Assembly: GCF_001742165.1 (NCBI RefSeq) | Contig: NZ_CP016444.1 | Coordinates: 496,001-560,000 of the forward strand | Length of the DNA stretch: 64,000 nucleotides | Source: Burkholderia stabilis | Lineage (GTDB): Bacteria > Pseudomonadota > Gammaproteobacteria > Burkholderiales > Burkholderiaceae | Direction: 5' to 3' | Part shown: positions 21,225-30,600 of the stretch, in pieces | Numbering within the stretch: the first letter of the stretch is position 1 | Layout: the number at the start of each line of letters is the position of its first letter | The notes under the pieces: model-generated | What the model saw: the letters and a program-made list of their open reading frames with translations, nothing else | Databases searched by the model: none | What the model was told of the DNA's origin: nothing | Translations under genes and position numbers: made by a program

Positions 21225-21388
21225 TGGAACTCCATGAGAAAGATCGAGCGCACCGAGCGACTGTGGAAGGTCGATCGGGGGTTTCAGGCGCCGTCAATCC
21301 AGCCACGAAACCTCAATAGGCCGGGTCGGCTTCAGGAACGACGCCGGCGACGCCTGATCATGAATTTGTGAACCTTGGGCGGAATGAA

Positions 21389-22018
21389 TTACGAATCGGC
21401 GGGGCAGGCAGGACGCCCGCTGCCGAAGCTGCGCACGGCGCTCGCGATCCGGGCGGCGAACTGCTCGATCATGCGCTGTTGCACGCGCACCATGTCGGCA
21501 TAGCTCCCAGGGGCGGCCTCGTTGAGCCGCGTGCTGCACGATATGCGCGGGCCCGGCGTGTCCTGCTGCACGCCGACGGCCCAGTCGGCTTCGAACTGGG
21601 CCATGCGCCCCGGCCACGCGTCGAAGCGGCGCACCTGCGTGCGGATGCTCATGACGGTCTGGTTCGACGGGCGCGGCAGGCCGGTGACGTTGCGCGCGCC
21701 CAGTTGCTCGACGAGTGCCGACGAAAGCGCCGCGCGCAGCTCGTCGCCGAGCGGTGCGACCCAGCGTTCGTTGTCGAGTATCACCGCGGTGCCCGTGCCG
21801 CTGCGAACGACCATCTGCTGCTGGTCGAGCTGGGCGGGGATGCCGACCGGCAACACGTTGATCGCCAGCGGCACGGTGCCGCGCGCGGTCGTCGCCGTCG
21901 CGGACGCGGCCGGCGAGACGAGCGTGTAGTAATGCACCGGGTTCGACGCGCAGGCGGTCAGCGTGATGACGGCGCCGGCGCCCAGGGCGATCGTCCTGGC
22001 GCGAATCGGGAAGCTCAT
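21389..22018 (-). CDS. pqiC: PqiC, ABC-type transport auxiliary lipoprotein
   Basis: A 209-residue lipoprotein with a lipobox LTAC (Cys23) and the family start NPVHYYTL, matching the PqiC/DUF330 group. PqiC is an outer-membrane lipoprotein that meets the periplasmic tunnel made by PqiB. Its ATG overlaps the PqiB stop as ATGA, so translation is coupled. It is the last gene of the four-gene pqi operon. It may act in lipid movement between membranes, as inferred for the family. Confidence 0.9.
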   Translation of the reverse strand: MSFPIRARTIALGAGAVITLTACASNPVHYYTLVSPAASATATTARGTVPLAINVLPVGIPAQLDQQQMVVRSGTGTAVILDNERWVAPLGDELRAALSSALVEQLGARNVTGLPRPSNQTVMSIRTQVRRFDAWPGRMAQFEADWAVGVQQDTPGPRISCSTRLNEAAPGSYADMVRVQQRMIEQFAARIASAVRSFGSGRPACPADS

Positions 22019-23685
22019 GGTTGTCGTGGCTCCTGTTGGACAGGCGGGTTTGAAGTGTCGGCGGGCGCGAGCGGTGCATGATCGGCCCCGGCGCCGCGGA
22101 GCAGCGATTCGGGGCGGCGGCCCAGCATGTCGGTCAGCGTGCGCAACGATCGCGCGGTGCGCTGGACTTCGGTCAGCGTGTTCGCCAGGTTTTCCTGTAG
22201 CGGGCCGTCCTCGGCGATGCCCTGGCGCAATGCGCCGAACGTCTGGTTCGCCTGGTCGAGCGCGCGCGTCGTCGACGGCAGCAGCTGGCCGTTGACCTGC
22301 CTGAGCGTCGCGTCCAGGTTCGTCAGGCTCGAATCGACATGCTTGCCGATCGAATCCAGCGGCATCTTGTTGATCTTGTCGACGATGTCCGCGATCTGCT
22401 CCGGCAGCTTGTCGAACGCACTCGTGACGGTGGGAATGGTCAGCGGCGTCGCATTGGCATCGAACGGCACCTTCGGCGCGTTCTTCACGAAATCGAACGA
22501 AATGTAGAGCTGACCCGTCAGCAGGTTGCCGGTACGCGTTTCCGCCCGGAGCCCGTACTCGACCAGGCCCGCGAGGAACTGGGCGGCGCGCGGATTGCCG
22601 TTGCCTTCGGTCTTCTGCAGTTTCTCGACGACGGGGCCGAGCCGATACGGATAGACCTTGACCATGACGATGGACTGGAAGCGCTGCGCGCTACGGTCGA
22701 AGTCGAGCTGGGTCGAGACGACCTTGCCCATTTCGATGCCGGAAAATTCCACCGGCGCCCCGACCGCGAGCCCGCGCAACGGCTGTTCGAAACGCAGCCG
22801 GATGAGCTGGGACGGACCGTCCGGCGCGGCCATCGCGGCGGCTTCGTCGACGGCGAGCGTAAACAGGTTGCCGGCAGGGGCGGCCGTCGTGCCGCCGTCT
22901 TCCGGTGTCGCGAACGCGATGCCGCCGCCCACGATCGTCGCGACCGACTGGGTTTTCAGCTTCAGGCCGTTCGCGTCGAGCGAAAGATCCATGCCGCTCG
23001 CATTCCAGAAGCGCGTATCGGTCGTCACCAGGCGATCGTACGGCGCATCGATGAACACCTGCAGGTTCATGTCGCGACTTTGCATGTCGAGCTTGTACGA
23101 CGCCACGTGGCCCACCATCAGATGGCGGTAGTAGACCGGCGAGCCGATATCGAGCGAGCCGAGATCGGCGGCGCGCAACGCGAAGCTCGTCCCCGGCGTG
23201 CCGTTGATGACGGTAGGCGGCGTTTCGAGCCCGGTGTAGGCTTTGCGCGCCTTGTCCGAGCGGCCCGTGTCCATGCCGATGTATGCGCCCGAGAACAGCG
23301 TATCGATGCCCGATACGCCGCTCATGCCGACGCGGGGCCGCACGACCCAGAAGCGCGTGTCGTCGCGAATGAGGTTGCGCGCATTCTTCACGAACGAAAC
23401 CGTCGCGACCACGTGTGAACTGTCGTCGCTCAGCGAAATGGCGGTCACGGTGCCGATCACGACGTCCTTGTACTTGACGGGCGTCTTGCCGGCCTCGAGG
23501 CCCTGCGCGGTGTTGAACGTGATCGTGATTTCCGGTCCGACGGACAACCACGCGTGGATCACCATCGACAGGCCGATCAACGCCGCGACGAGCGGCACGA
23601 GCCAGACGAGGGAAAGCCGCATGCGGTTGCGTGATACGGGCGGGTCGTGGGGTTCGAGGCCTTGCGGGCCGGATGCAGGATTCAT
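22015..23685 (-). CDS. pqiB: PqiB, MCE-domain intermembrane transport protein
   Basis: A 556-residue protein (from the ATG at 23685) with a single N-terminal transmembrane segment (LSLVWLVPLVAALIGLSMVIHAW) and repeated MCE domains, each with the GLEAGKTPVKYKDVVIGTV-like pattern (also LGSLDIGSPVYYRHLMVG and RGLAVGAPVEFSGIEMG). A long helical C-terminus is expected to form the tip of the tube. PqiB forms a syringe-like channel across the periplasm. The ATG overlaps the upstream pqiA stop (ATGA), which decides the start over an in-frame codon 18 bases earlier. It is the central component of the operon. Confidence 0.93.
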   Translation of the reverse strand: MNPASGPQGLEPHDPPVSRNRMRLSLVWLVPLVAALIGLSMVIHAWLSVGPEITITFNTAQGLEAGKTPVKYKDVVIGTVTAISLSDDSSHVVATVSFVKNARNLIRDDTRFWVVRPRVGMSGVSGIDTLFSGAYIGMDTGRSDKARKAYTGLETPPTVINGTPGTSFALRAADLGSLDIGSPVYYRHLMVGHVASYKLDMQSRDMNLQVFIDAPYDRLVTTDTRFWNASGMDLSLDANGLKLKTQSVATIVGGGIAFATPEDGGTTAAPAGNLFTLAVDEAAAMAAPDGPSQLIRLRFEQPLRGLAVGAPVEFSGIEMGKVVSTQLDFDRSAQRFQSIVMVKVYPYRLGPVVEKLQKTEGNGNPRAAQFLAGLVEYGLRAETRTGNLLTGQLYISFDFVKNAPKVPFDANATPLTIPTVTSAFDKLPEQIADIVDKINKMPLDSIGKHVDSSLTNLDATLRQVNGQLLPSTTRALDQANQTFGALRQGIAEDGPLQENLANTLTEVQRTARSLRTLTDMLGRRPESLLRGAGADHAPLAPADTSNPPVQQEPRQP

Positions 23686-24329
23686 GCTTCCTCGGCGTCC
23701 CAAATGAGGCGTGGGTCAAAACTCATCGCAGACAGCATCGTGAGGATGACGACCATGCCGAAAAACAAAATGCCGGCGCGCGGCTCGATCTCGGACAGCG
23801 GACCGAACTTCACCAGCGCACAGATGATCGCGACGACCAGCACGTCGAGCATCGACCAGTAGCCGACCAGCTCGACCGCGCGGTACAGCACGGTCCGCTC
23901 GCGCATGGCCGTCACGCTGCGCCGGCCGGTCGTGACGAGCAACGTGCCGATCGCGAGGAACTTCGTGCACGGCACGACGACGCTCGCGATGAAGATGACC
24001 GACGCAATGCCGTACGAGCCGGCTTTCCAGAACACCACGACGCCGCTGAGGATCGTCGATTCGCTGTGGCTGCCGAGCAGCGTGGTGCGCATCACCGGCA
24101 ACAGGTTGGCCGGGATGTAGAAGATCAGGCTGGCGATCAGGAGCGCCCACGCACGCACGATGCTGTCCGAACGACGCGCATGCAGCGCGGACCCGCACCG
24201 CGGGCAGCGTTCCGTTTCGGCGGCAGGTGGCTCGGCGGCCGGCGTGGCGGATGCATGTGTGCGGCAGACGAGGCCGCACGCATGGCACCCGACCATGCCC
24301 AGTTGACCGGCGCGCACGGGCAGGCTCAC
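23682..24329 (-). CDS. pqiA: PqiA-domain membrane protein (second half-size PqiA)
   Basis: A 215-residue protein with a zinc-ribbon-like start (GCHACGLVC, then CPRCGSALHAR) and four hydrophobic segments typical of one PqiA domain, including YIPANLLPVMRTTLLG and the VEYGYWSMLDV-like ELVGYWSMLDVLVV. The start is a GTG at 24329 that overlaps the stop of the preceding pqiA gene as GTGA. The frame is open to 25061, but that upstream part is antisense-like and has no PqiA similarity. E. coli PqiA is one protein with two such domains; here each domain is its own gene. It overlaps pqiB by ATGA. Confidence 0.9.
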   Translation of the reverse strand: MSLPVRAGQLGMVGCHACGLVCRTHASATPAAEPPAAETERCPRCGSALHARRSDSIVRAWALLIASLIFYIPANLLPVMRTTLLGSHSESTILSGVVVFWKAGSYGIASVIFIASVVVPCTKFLAIGTLLVTTGRRSVTAMRERTVLYRAVELVGYWSMLDVLVVAIICALVKFGPLSEIEPRAGILFFGMVVILTMLSAMSFDPRLIWDAEEA

Positions 24330-24952
24330 GGGTGGCCTCCGGCGGGTTCCACCGGCACGACCCGGTCCCATAGCTGGCGCGTATCGTGCCCCGCGATCAG
24401 CGAGATCAGCACCATCAGAACGGTCGTGGCCCACAAGCCGGCGCCGGGAATGATCTGCATGATGCTGGACAGCTTGATGATGGCGATGAGGATGCCGAGC
24501 AATCCGACCTCGATCATGCTCCATGGCCGCAGCGCGACGAGCAGCCGCATCAGCGGGCCGAACGCGGGTGCGCGATGTCCGGCACGGGCAAAGGCCAGCA
24601 CCCAGATCAGCGTGGCGATCTGCAGGAACGGCACCACCACGATGGCGAGGGCCGTGGGAATCGCGATCGGCGCGGCGAAGCCCTGGGCAAGCGCGAGCGC
24701 GGATTGCCACAGCGTGGCCTCGCTGTGCAGCCCCTGCATGCTGATCCGCATGATCGGGCAGAGGTTGGCGATGGCAAAGACCACGCCGGCCGCAACCGCC
24801 AGTGCGAGCCACCGGTCGATATCGAGCCAGCTCGATCGAAACAGCACCGCGGAACATCGTTCGCAGCGCGCGACCTCGTGAGGCGCCAGCGCGCGGCGTC
24901 GGTAGACGCTGTCGCAATGCTCGCAGGCGATCAGGGTCGGAAATGTGTCCAT
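24326..24952 (-). CDS. pqiA: PqiA-domain membrane protein (first half-size PqiA)
   Basis: A 208-residue protein starting with two CxxC pairs (CEHCDSVYRRR, then CERCSAVLFR), then four hydrophobic segments with the family's FAIANLCPIMRISMQG and RPWSMIEVGLLGILI motifs. It represents one PqiA domain, an inner-membrane partner of PqiB. It is the first gene of the operon, and the three genes after it overlap by 4 bases each. A triple direct repeat that also precedes the RND efflux operon lies 60 bases upstream (25012-25051), pointing to control by the BaeSR-like system encoded nearby. Confidence 0.9.
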   Translation of the reverse strand: MDTFPTLIACEHCDSVYRRRALAPHEVARCERCSAVLFRSSWLDIDRWLALAVAAGVVFAIANLCPIMRISMQGLHSEATLWQSALALAQGFAAPIAIPTALAIVVVPFLQIATLIWVLAFARAGHRAPAFGPLMRLLVALRPWSMIEVGLLGILIAIIKLSSIMQIIPGAGLWATTVLMVLISLIAGHDTRQLWDRVVPVEPAGGHP

Positions 24953-25011
24953 GTGTTCGGGTTGCGCGCGCGGATAGATTCGATGACTTGCTTTGCAGTG
25001 TGCTTGGCGTC

Positions 25012-25051
25012 GATGGACGTTTTTGTGCGGCTTGATGGAGAAATGATGGAG
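25012..25051 (-). promoter_or_regulatory. BaeR-box-like triple direct repeat upstream of pqi operon
   Basis: Read on the minus strand, CTCCATC occurs at 25051-25045 and 25040-25034 and, with one change, GTCCATC at 25018-25012, spaced 11 and 22 bp. This spacing is typical of OmpR-family response-regulator sites. The core CTCCATCAT matches the E. coli BaeR box (TTTTTCTCCATDATTGGC) except for one position. A near copy with identical spacing lies at 32008-32047. It ends 60 bases before the pqiA ATG. Confidence 0.7.
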
Positions 25052-25113
25052 CCGCGATCAAAAGGCGCAGGCCGCCGGGCAGCCATGCCGGGCGGCGAAT
25101 GCGGTGCGACGGG

Positions 25114-25374
25114 TTATGAACGTGCCCTGCGCGCCAGCTTGACGAGGTCGATCACCGTCGCGGCCAGCCCGGCCAGCAGCACGGCGGCGAGCACCAGATA
25201 GCTCGGCGTCTCCCGGATCACAACCGCGATCGGGTTGTCGGTCGCAGGAGACGAAACGACGAGGATCAGGCCGTAGACGACGAACCACCCGGTCGCGATC
25301 GTCAGTACGACAGCGATCGTCAGGAGACCGATGATCCGTGCAACGCGCGGCCGCGATCCATGCTGCGTGTTCAC
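25114..25374 (-). CDS. Small two-TM membrane protein coupled to the response regulator
   Basis: An 86-residue protein I do not recognise. After a basic N-terminus (MNTQHGSRPRVAR) it has two hydrophobic segments: about residues 13-38 (IIGLLTIAVVLTIATGWFVV) and about 56-78 (YLVLAAVLLAGLAATVIDLV), with an Arg-rich end. The GTG start overlaps the response-regulator stop as GTGA, so the two are translated together. It could be a small accessory of the two-component system or the efflux pump, but that rests on position only. The frame is open much further upstream, antisense-like in the regulator gene, and is not coding there. Confidence 0.7.
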   Translation of the reverse strand: MNTQHGSRPRVARIIGLLTIAVVLTIATGWFVVYGLILVVSSPATDNPIAVVIRETPSYLVLAAVLLAGLAATVIDLVKLARRARS

Positions 25375-26060
25375 GGGGTGCTGCGCAGCCGGTAGCCGAC
25401 GCCGCGCATCACCTCCGGCATCCCGGACGCGCCGGCGCATTCGAGCTTCTTGCGCAACCGGCTGATATGGCTGTCGACGGTACGTTCCAGCGCATCGACG
25501 TCGGCGAGGCAGGCATCGATCAGTTCGCCGCGCGTGAACACGCGGTTCGGCGAGCCGGCCAGGTGGGCGAGCAGCCGGAATTCGGTCAGCGTCAACGCGA
25601 CGCCGGTTTCCCCGGTGTCCGTGCGGACCGTGGTCAGATAGCTTTGCGTATCGATTTCGAGGTTGCCGACCTTGATGAAGCGTCCCGCCGCGGCCGTTTC
25701 CAGACGGCGCAGGATCGCGCGGATGCGCGTGACCACCTCGGCCGGATTGAACGGTTTCGTGATGTAGTCGTCCGCGCCGAAGCGCAGCCCCTGCAAGCGA
25801 TCGATTTCGCGGTCGAGCGCCGTGATGATGACGATCGGCGTGTCGCCGCGGCGTCGCAGTTCGACCAGGACTTCCCAGCCGTCTTTCTTCGGCATCCAGA
25901 TGTCGAGCAGGATCAGGTCGGGTTTCAGAACGGGCTGCACGTCGAGCACGGCCTGGCCGTGACCGACGCGATAGGTGCGAAAGCCGTCGTGAGCGAGGTA
26001 GGCGTCGAGTATTTCGGCGATCTCCGGCTCGTCTTCGGCGATGAGTATCAGAGGGTTCAT
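25371..26060 (-). CDS. OmpR-family response regulator (BaeR-like)
   Basis: A 229-residue response regulator. The receiver domain has the acidic pair near 10-11 (AEDEPE), the phospho-acceptor Asp53 (LILLDIWMPKKDG), the conserved Thr/Ser (IVIITA) and Lys (YITKPFNP). The C-terminal winged helix spans about 130-229 (LTLTEFRLLAHLAGSPNRVFTR and RTVDSHISRLRKKL). The ATG at 26060 is used; a GTG at 26069 in frame is the alternative and neither has a strong ribosome site. It lies 114 bases after the efflux outer-membrane gene, and its kinase is at the other end of the efflux operon. BaeR-like repeats upstream of the pump and pqi operons are its probable targets. Confidence 0.9.
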   Translation of the reverse strand: MNPLILIAEDEPEIAEILDAYLAHDGFRTYRVGHGQAVLDVQPVLKPDLILLDIWMPKKDGWEVLVELRRRGDTPIVIITALDREIDRLQGLRFGADDYITKPFNPAEVVTRIRAILRRLETAAAGRFIKVGNLEIDTQSYLTTVRTDTGETGVALTLTEFRLLAHLAGSPNRVFTRGELIDACLADVDALERTVDSHISRLRKKLECAGASGMPEVMRGVGYRLRSTP

Positions 26061-26174
26061 CGGTATCACTGGAAGTGAACGTGACCATGTAGGCAGGCCG
26101 GCGGCGCGGCACGTGCGCCGCCGGACTTCACCGTGCGTTCAGTCGTCGCGAACGGATGGGCGACGACTCGCTGC

Positions 26175-27617
26175 TCAGTTGTTCGCCACGTCGTTGGCGG
26201 GCGGCACATCGGTGTCGGTCAGGCCGCCACCGAGTGCCTTGTAGAGCGCGACCGCGTTGCCCAGTTCGGCGTTGCGCAGATCCAGCAACGCCTGACGCGC
26301 GGCATACAGCTGCCGCTGCGAGTCGAGCAGTTCCAGCCGATCCTCGATGCCGGCGCGATAGCGCAGGTTCACGAGATCGGTACGGCGCTCGGCGCTCTTG
26401 ACGACCCTGGTCTGCGCGTCGATCTGGCGGCTGAACGTCTCGCGCCCGGCGAGACCGTCGGCCACTTCGCGGAACGCGGTCTGGATCGAGCGTTCGTACT
26501 CGACGACCGCGCTGGACTTGCGCACTTCCGCGAGATTCAGTTCGGAGCGCAGCCGGCCGCCCTGGAAGGTCGGCAACGTGACCTGCGGTGCGAAGCTCCA
26601 CACGTTCTGGCCGCCGGCGAACAGGCTGCCCAGCCCCGGGCTCAGGAAGCCGATCGACGAGGTCAGCGACAGGCGGGGGAAGAACGCCGCGCGCGCCGCG
26701 CCGATGTCGGCGTTGGCGGCGACGAGGTTCTGCTCGGCCTGCTGGATGTCCGGCCGGCGATACAGCAATTCAGACGGCAGGCCGGCGGGCAGTTGCGTCA
26801 TCACCGGCTGGCGTTCCAGCGACAACGGGTCGGGCAGGTTCTTCGGCAGGTCGGTGCCGACCAGCAGCCGCAGCGCGTTGCCCGCCTGCTCGACGGCGCG
26901 CGAACGCGCTTCGAGATCGGCGCTGGCGCTCGCGACCTGGCCTTCGGCCTGCGCGATGTCGACGCCGCTCGCCTGATCCGCGAGCTTGAGCCGGCGCGCG
27001 AGGTCGAGCGACTGGCGCCAGTCGTTCAGCGTGCGTTCGGACAGCGCACGCTGTTCCTGCGCGAGACGCTCGGCGAAATACGCGTTGGCCACGGAGCCGA
27101 CGAGCGCGATCTGCACCGCGCGGCGGCCGTGATCGGTCGCGAGGTAGCGCGCGAACGCCGCATCGGACAGCGACTTGACGCGACCGAACAGGTCGATCTC
27201 GAACGCGCTGACGCCGACGTTCACGCCGTACTGGTTCTGCGTCGTCTCGAATATCGGCGGGTTCGATTGCGAGTCGGCCGGCGTACGCTGGCGCGTGAAG
27301 CTCGCGCCGGCGCCGATCGACGGCAGGCGCGCGGAACGCTGGATGCCGTACTGCGCTTCGGCGGCCTGGACGTTCAGCGCGGCCAGGCGCAGGTCGCGGT
27401 TGTTGTCGAGCGCGAGCTCGATCAGGCGCTGCAGGCGACGGTCGCCGAACATCGTGCGCCAGCCGAGATCGGCCGCGTTCGCGTGCTGCTCGGCCGCGGC
27501 TGCGGTCGTATAGGCGGTCGGCACCGGCATTTCGGGCTTGACCAGCTTCGGCGCCATCGAGCACGCCGACAGCGCGAGGGCGGCGGAAACCGCAGCGGAA
27601 AGAATGAGCAATCGCAT
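26175..27617 (-). CDS. RND efflux outer-membrane lipoprotein (OprM/NodT family)
   Basis: A 480-residue TolC-like factor with a lipoprotein signal (MRLLILSAAVSAALALSAC, Cys19) and the two repeated alpha-hairpin halves of the OprM family (DRRLQRLIELALDNNRDLRLAALNV, and the NLVAANADIGAARAAFFPRLSLT segment). It forms the outer-membrane exit duct. Two in-frame ATGs are possible, at 27638 and 27617. The second has AAGAAGG 8 bases upstream, begins directly with a good signal peptide and avoids overlap with the RND stop, so it is chosen. Last gene of the three-gene pump operon. Confidence 0.92.
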   Translation of the reverse strand: MRLLILSAAVSAALALSACSMAPKLVKPEMPVPTAYTTAAAAEQHANAADLGWRTMFGDRRLQRLIELALDNNRDLRLAALNVQAAEAQYGIQRSARLPSIGAGASFTRQRTPADSQSNPPIFETTQNQYGVNVGVSAFEIDLFGRVKSLSDAAFARYLATDHGRRAVQIALVGSVANAYFAERLAQEQRALSERTLNDWRQSLDLARRLKLADQASGVDIAQAEGQVASASADLEARSRAVEQAGNALRLLVGTDLPKNLPDPLSLERQPVMTQLPAGLPSELLYRRPDIQQAEQNLVAANADIGAARAAFFPRLSLTSSIGFLSPGLGSLFAGGQNVWSFAPQVTLPTFQGGRLRSELNLAEVRKSSAVVEYERSIQTAFREVADGLAGRETFSRQIDAQTRVVKSAERRTDLVNLRYRAGIEDRLELLDSQRQLYAARQALLDLRNAELGNAVALYKALGGGLTDTDVPPANDVANN

Positions 27618-27621
27618 GGCA

Positions 27622-30600
27622 TCAACCTTCTTGTTCATGGGTCACGGTGGCGGGCTTCTTGCCGGATGCGCGCCATGCCGAGATGCGTTCCTGGATGCTC
27701 ATCACGAACACGAAGAAGACCGGAACGAAGAAAATGGCCAGCACGGTGGCGGTAATCATGCCGCCCAGCACGCCGGTACCGATCGCATGCTGCGTCTCGG
27801 AGCTGGCGCCGGAGGCGATGACGAGCGGCACCACGCCGAGCCCGAACGCGAGCGACGTCATCAGGATCGGTCGCAGGCGCAGCTTGGACGACTGCACGGC
27901 AGCCTCGATCAGCCCCTTGCCTTCCTCGCGCAGCTGCTTCGCGAACTCCACGATCAGGATCGCGTTCTTCGCCGACAGGCCGATCACGGTAATCATCCCG
28001 ACCTTGAAGAACACGTCGTTCGGCAGCCCGCGGAGCATCACCGCGCCGAGTGCGCCGATCAGGCCGAGCGGCACCACCAGCATCACCGACAACGGAATCG
28101 CCCAGCTCTCGTAGAGCGCCGCGAGCACCAGGAACACGACGATCATCGACAGCGCCATCAGCATCGGCGCCTGCGATGCCGATTCACGCTCCTGCAGCGA
28201 CTGGCCGGTCCATGCCACCGTGAAGCCCGGCGGCAACTGCGCCGCCAGACGCTCCATCTCGGCCATGGCCGCGCCGCTGGAGTAGCCGGGAGCCGAACCG
28301 CCGGAGATACGTGCGGACGGGTAACCCTGGAAGCGCACCATCTGGAGCGGGGCTTCCGACCAGACCGGATGCACCACTTCGGACAGCGGCACCATGCCGC
28401 CGGTCGCATTGCGCACGTAGAGCTTCATCACGTTTTCGATCTGCATGCGTGCCGGGGCATCGGCCTGGATGATCACCTGCTGCATGCGGCCCGCGTTGGG
28501 GAAGTCGTTCACGTAGGTCGAGCCCATCGCGGCCGACAGCGTGTCGCTGATGGTCGTGAACGACACGCCGAGCGCTTCGGCCTTCTCGCGGTCGATGTCC
28601 AGCCGCACGCTCGTGCCGGCCGGCAGGCTGTCCGGATAGACGCCGGTCACCACCTTGCTTTGCGCGGCCAGTTCGAGCAGCTTGGTTTCAGCCGCCTTGA
28701 GCGCCGCGTAACCCTGGTTGGCGCGATCCTGCAGGCGCATCGTGAAGCCCGAGCTGGTGCCCAGCCCGTCGATCGCCGGCGGCAACAGGCTCATGACCGT
28801 GCCTTCCGTCACGCCGCCCATTGCTGCCTGTGCGCGCATCGCTTCTTCCAGCGTGGACGAACCCTCGCGCTTGTCCCAGTCCTTGAGCACCGAGTAGTTC
28901 AGCGCCGCGTTGGAGCCGAGGCCGGAGAAGCCGTAGCCGATGATGGAGATGCTCGACTGGATCGCCGGACGCGACGCGAGATGCTTCTCGAGGGTCTTGA
29001 CCACGTCACCCGTGCGCTCGACGGTCGAATCCGCCGGGAGCAGGAAGCCGGTCATGAAGTAGCCCTGGTCTTCCTCGGGCAGGAACGACGACGGCAGCAT
29101 GCGGAAGCCGAACACCAGCGCGGCGGAAATCGCGACGAACAGCAGCATCACGCGGCCCGTGCGGCCGACCAGGCGGCCGACACGCGTTTCGTACCAATCC
29201 GTGAGGCGGTCGAAGCGGCGGTTGAACCAGCCGAAGAAGCCGCGCTTCTCGTGGTGGCCGTGCTCGATCGGCTTGAGCATCGTCGCGCACAGGGCGGGGG
29301 TCAGCGTCAGCGCGAGCAGGGCCGAGAACATGATCGACACGGCCATCGACAGCGTGAACTGCTGATAGATCACGCCGACCGAGCCGCTCGACATCGCCAT
29401 CGGGAGGAACACGGCCGTCAGCACCAGCGTGATGCCGATGATTGCGCCGGTGATTTCCTTCATTGCCTTGATCGTCGCGTCCTTCGGCGACAGGCCTTCT
29501 TCCACCATCAGGCGTTCGACGTTCTCCACGACGACGATCGCATCGTCGACGATGATGCCGATCGCGAGCACCATGCCGAACATCGTCAGCACGTTGATCG
29601 AGAAGCCTGTCATCAACATGACCGTGAAGGTGCCGAGCATCGCCACCGGCGCTACGATCGCCGGGATCAGCGTGTAGCGCACGTTCTGCAGGAACAGGTA
29701 CATCACCAGGAACACGAGCACCATCGCTTCGAGCAGCGTGTGAATCACCTTCTCGATCGAGATCTTCACGAACGGCGCGGTATCGAACGGGATCGAGTAG
29801 GTCATGCCGGCCGGCATGGTCTTGGCGATCATGTCCAGTTGCTCGCGCACGGCCTCGGCGGTCTTCACCGCATTGGCGCCCGGCGCCAGCTGCACGCCGG
29901 CGAAGGTGGCGGGTTTGCCGTTCTCGCTGTTGACGAAGGTGAATGCCTGCGGGCCGAGTTCGACCCGCGCGACATCGCCGAGCACGACCTTCGAGCCGTT
30001 CGCATTCGCGCGCAGCACGATCTTCGCGAACTGTTCCGGCGACGTGAGCTGGCCTTGCGCGGTAAGCGGCACCGTCACGCGCTGGCCCGGCAGGGCGGGC
30101 GCCGCACCGAGGCTGCCCGGGGCGATCTGCACGTTCTGCTGGCTGACGGCCGTCGTCAGGTCGTTCATCGACAGGCCGTAGGTGATCAGCTTCTGCGGAT
30201 CGACCCAGATGCGCATCGCCTGTTCGGAGCCGAACAGCTGCACCTTGCCGACGCCTTCGACACGTCGCAGGTCCTCGACGACGTTGCGCGCCATGTAGTC
30301 GGCCAGCGCATTTTCGTCATAGCGGCCGCTTTCCGACTTCAGGCCGACGAACAGCAGGAAGCCCGTTGCAGCCGACTGCACGATCACGCCGTTTTGACGC
30401 ACGACGGGCGGCAGGCGCGGTTCGACCGACTTGAGCTTGTTCTGAACCTCGACCTGCGCCATCGCCGAATCGGTGCCGGGCTTGAAGGTCGCGGTGATCT
30501 GCGCCTGGCCGGACGTATCCGCCGACGATTCGAAGTACAGCAGGTTTCGCACGCCGGACAGCTCGCGCTCGATGAGGCTCAGCACGCTGTCGCTCATCGT

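Noticed and set aside
24953..25061. Extended N-terminus for the second PqiA gene from 25061
   Set aside because: The upstream frame lies over the first PqiA gene in a wrong frame; the GTGA overlap at 24329 gives the expected start.
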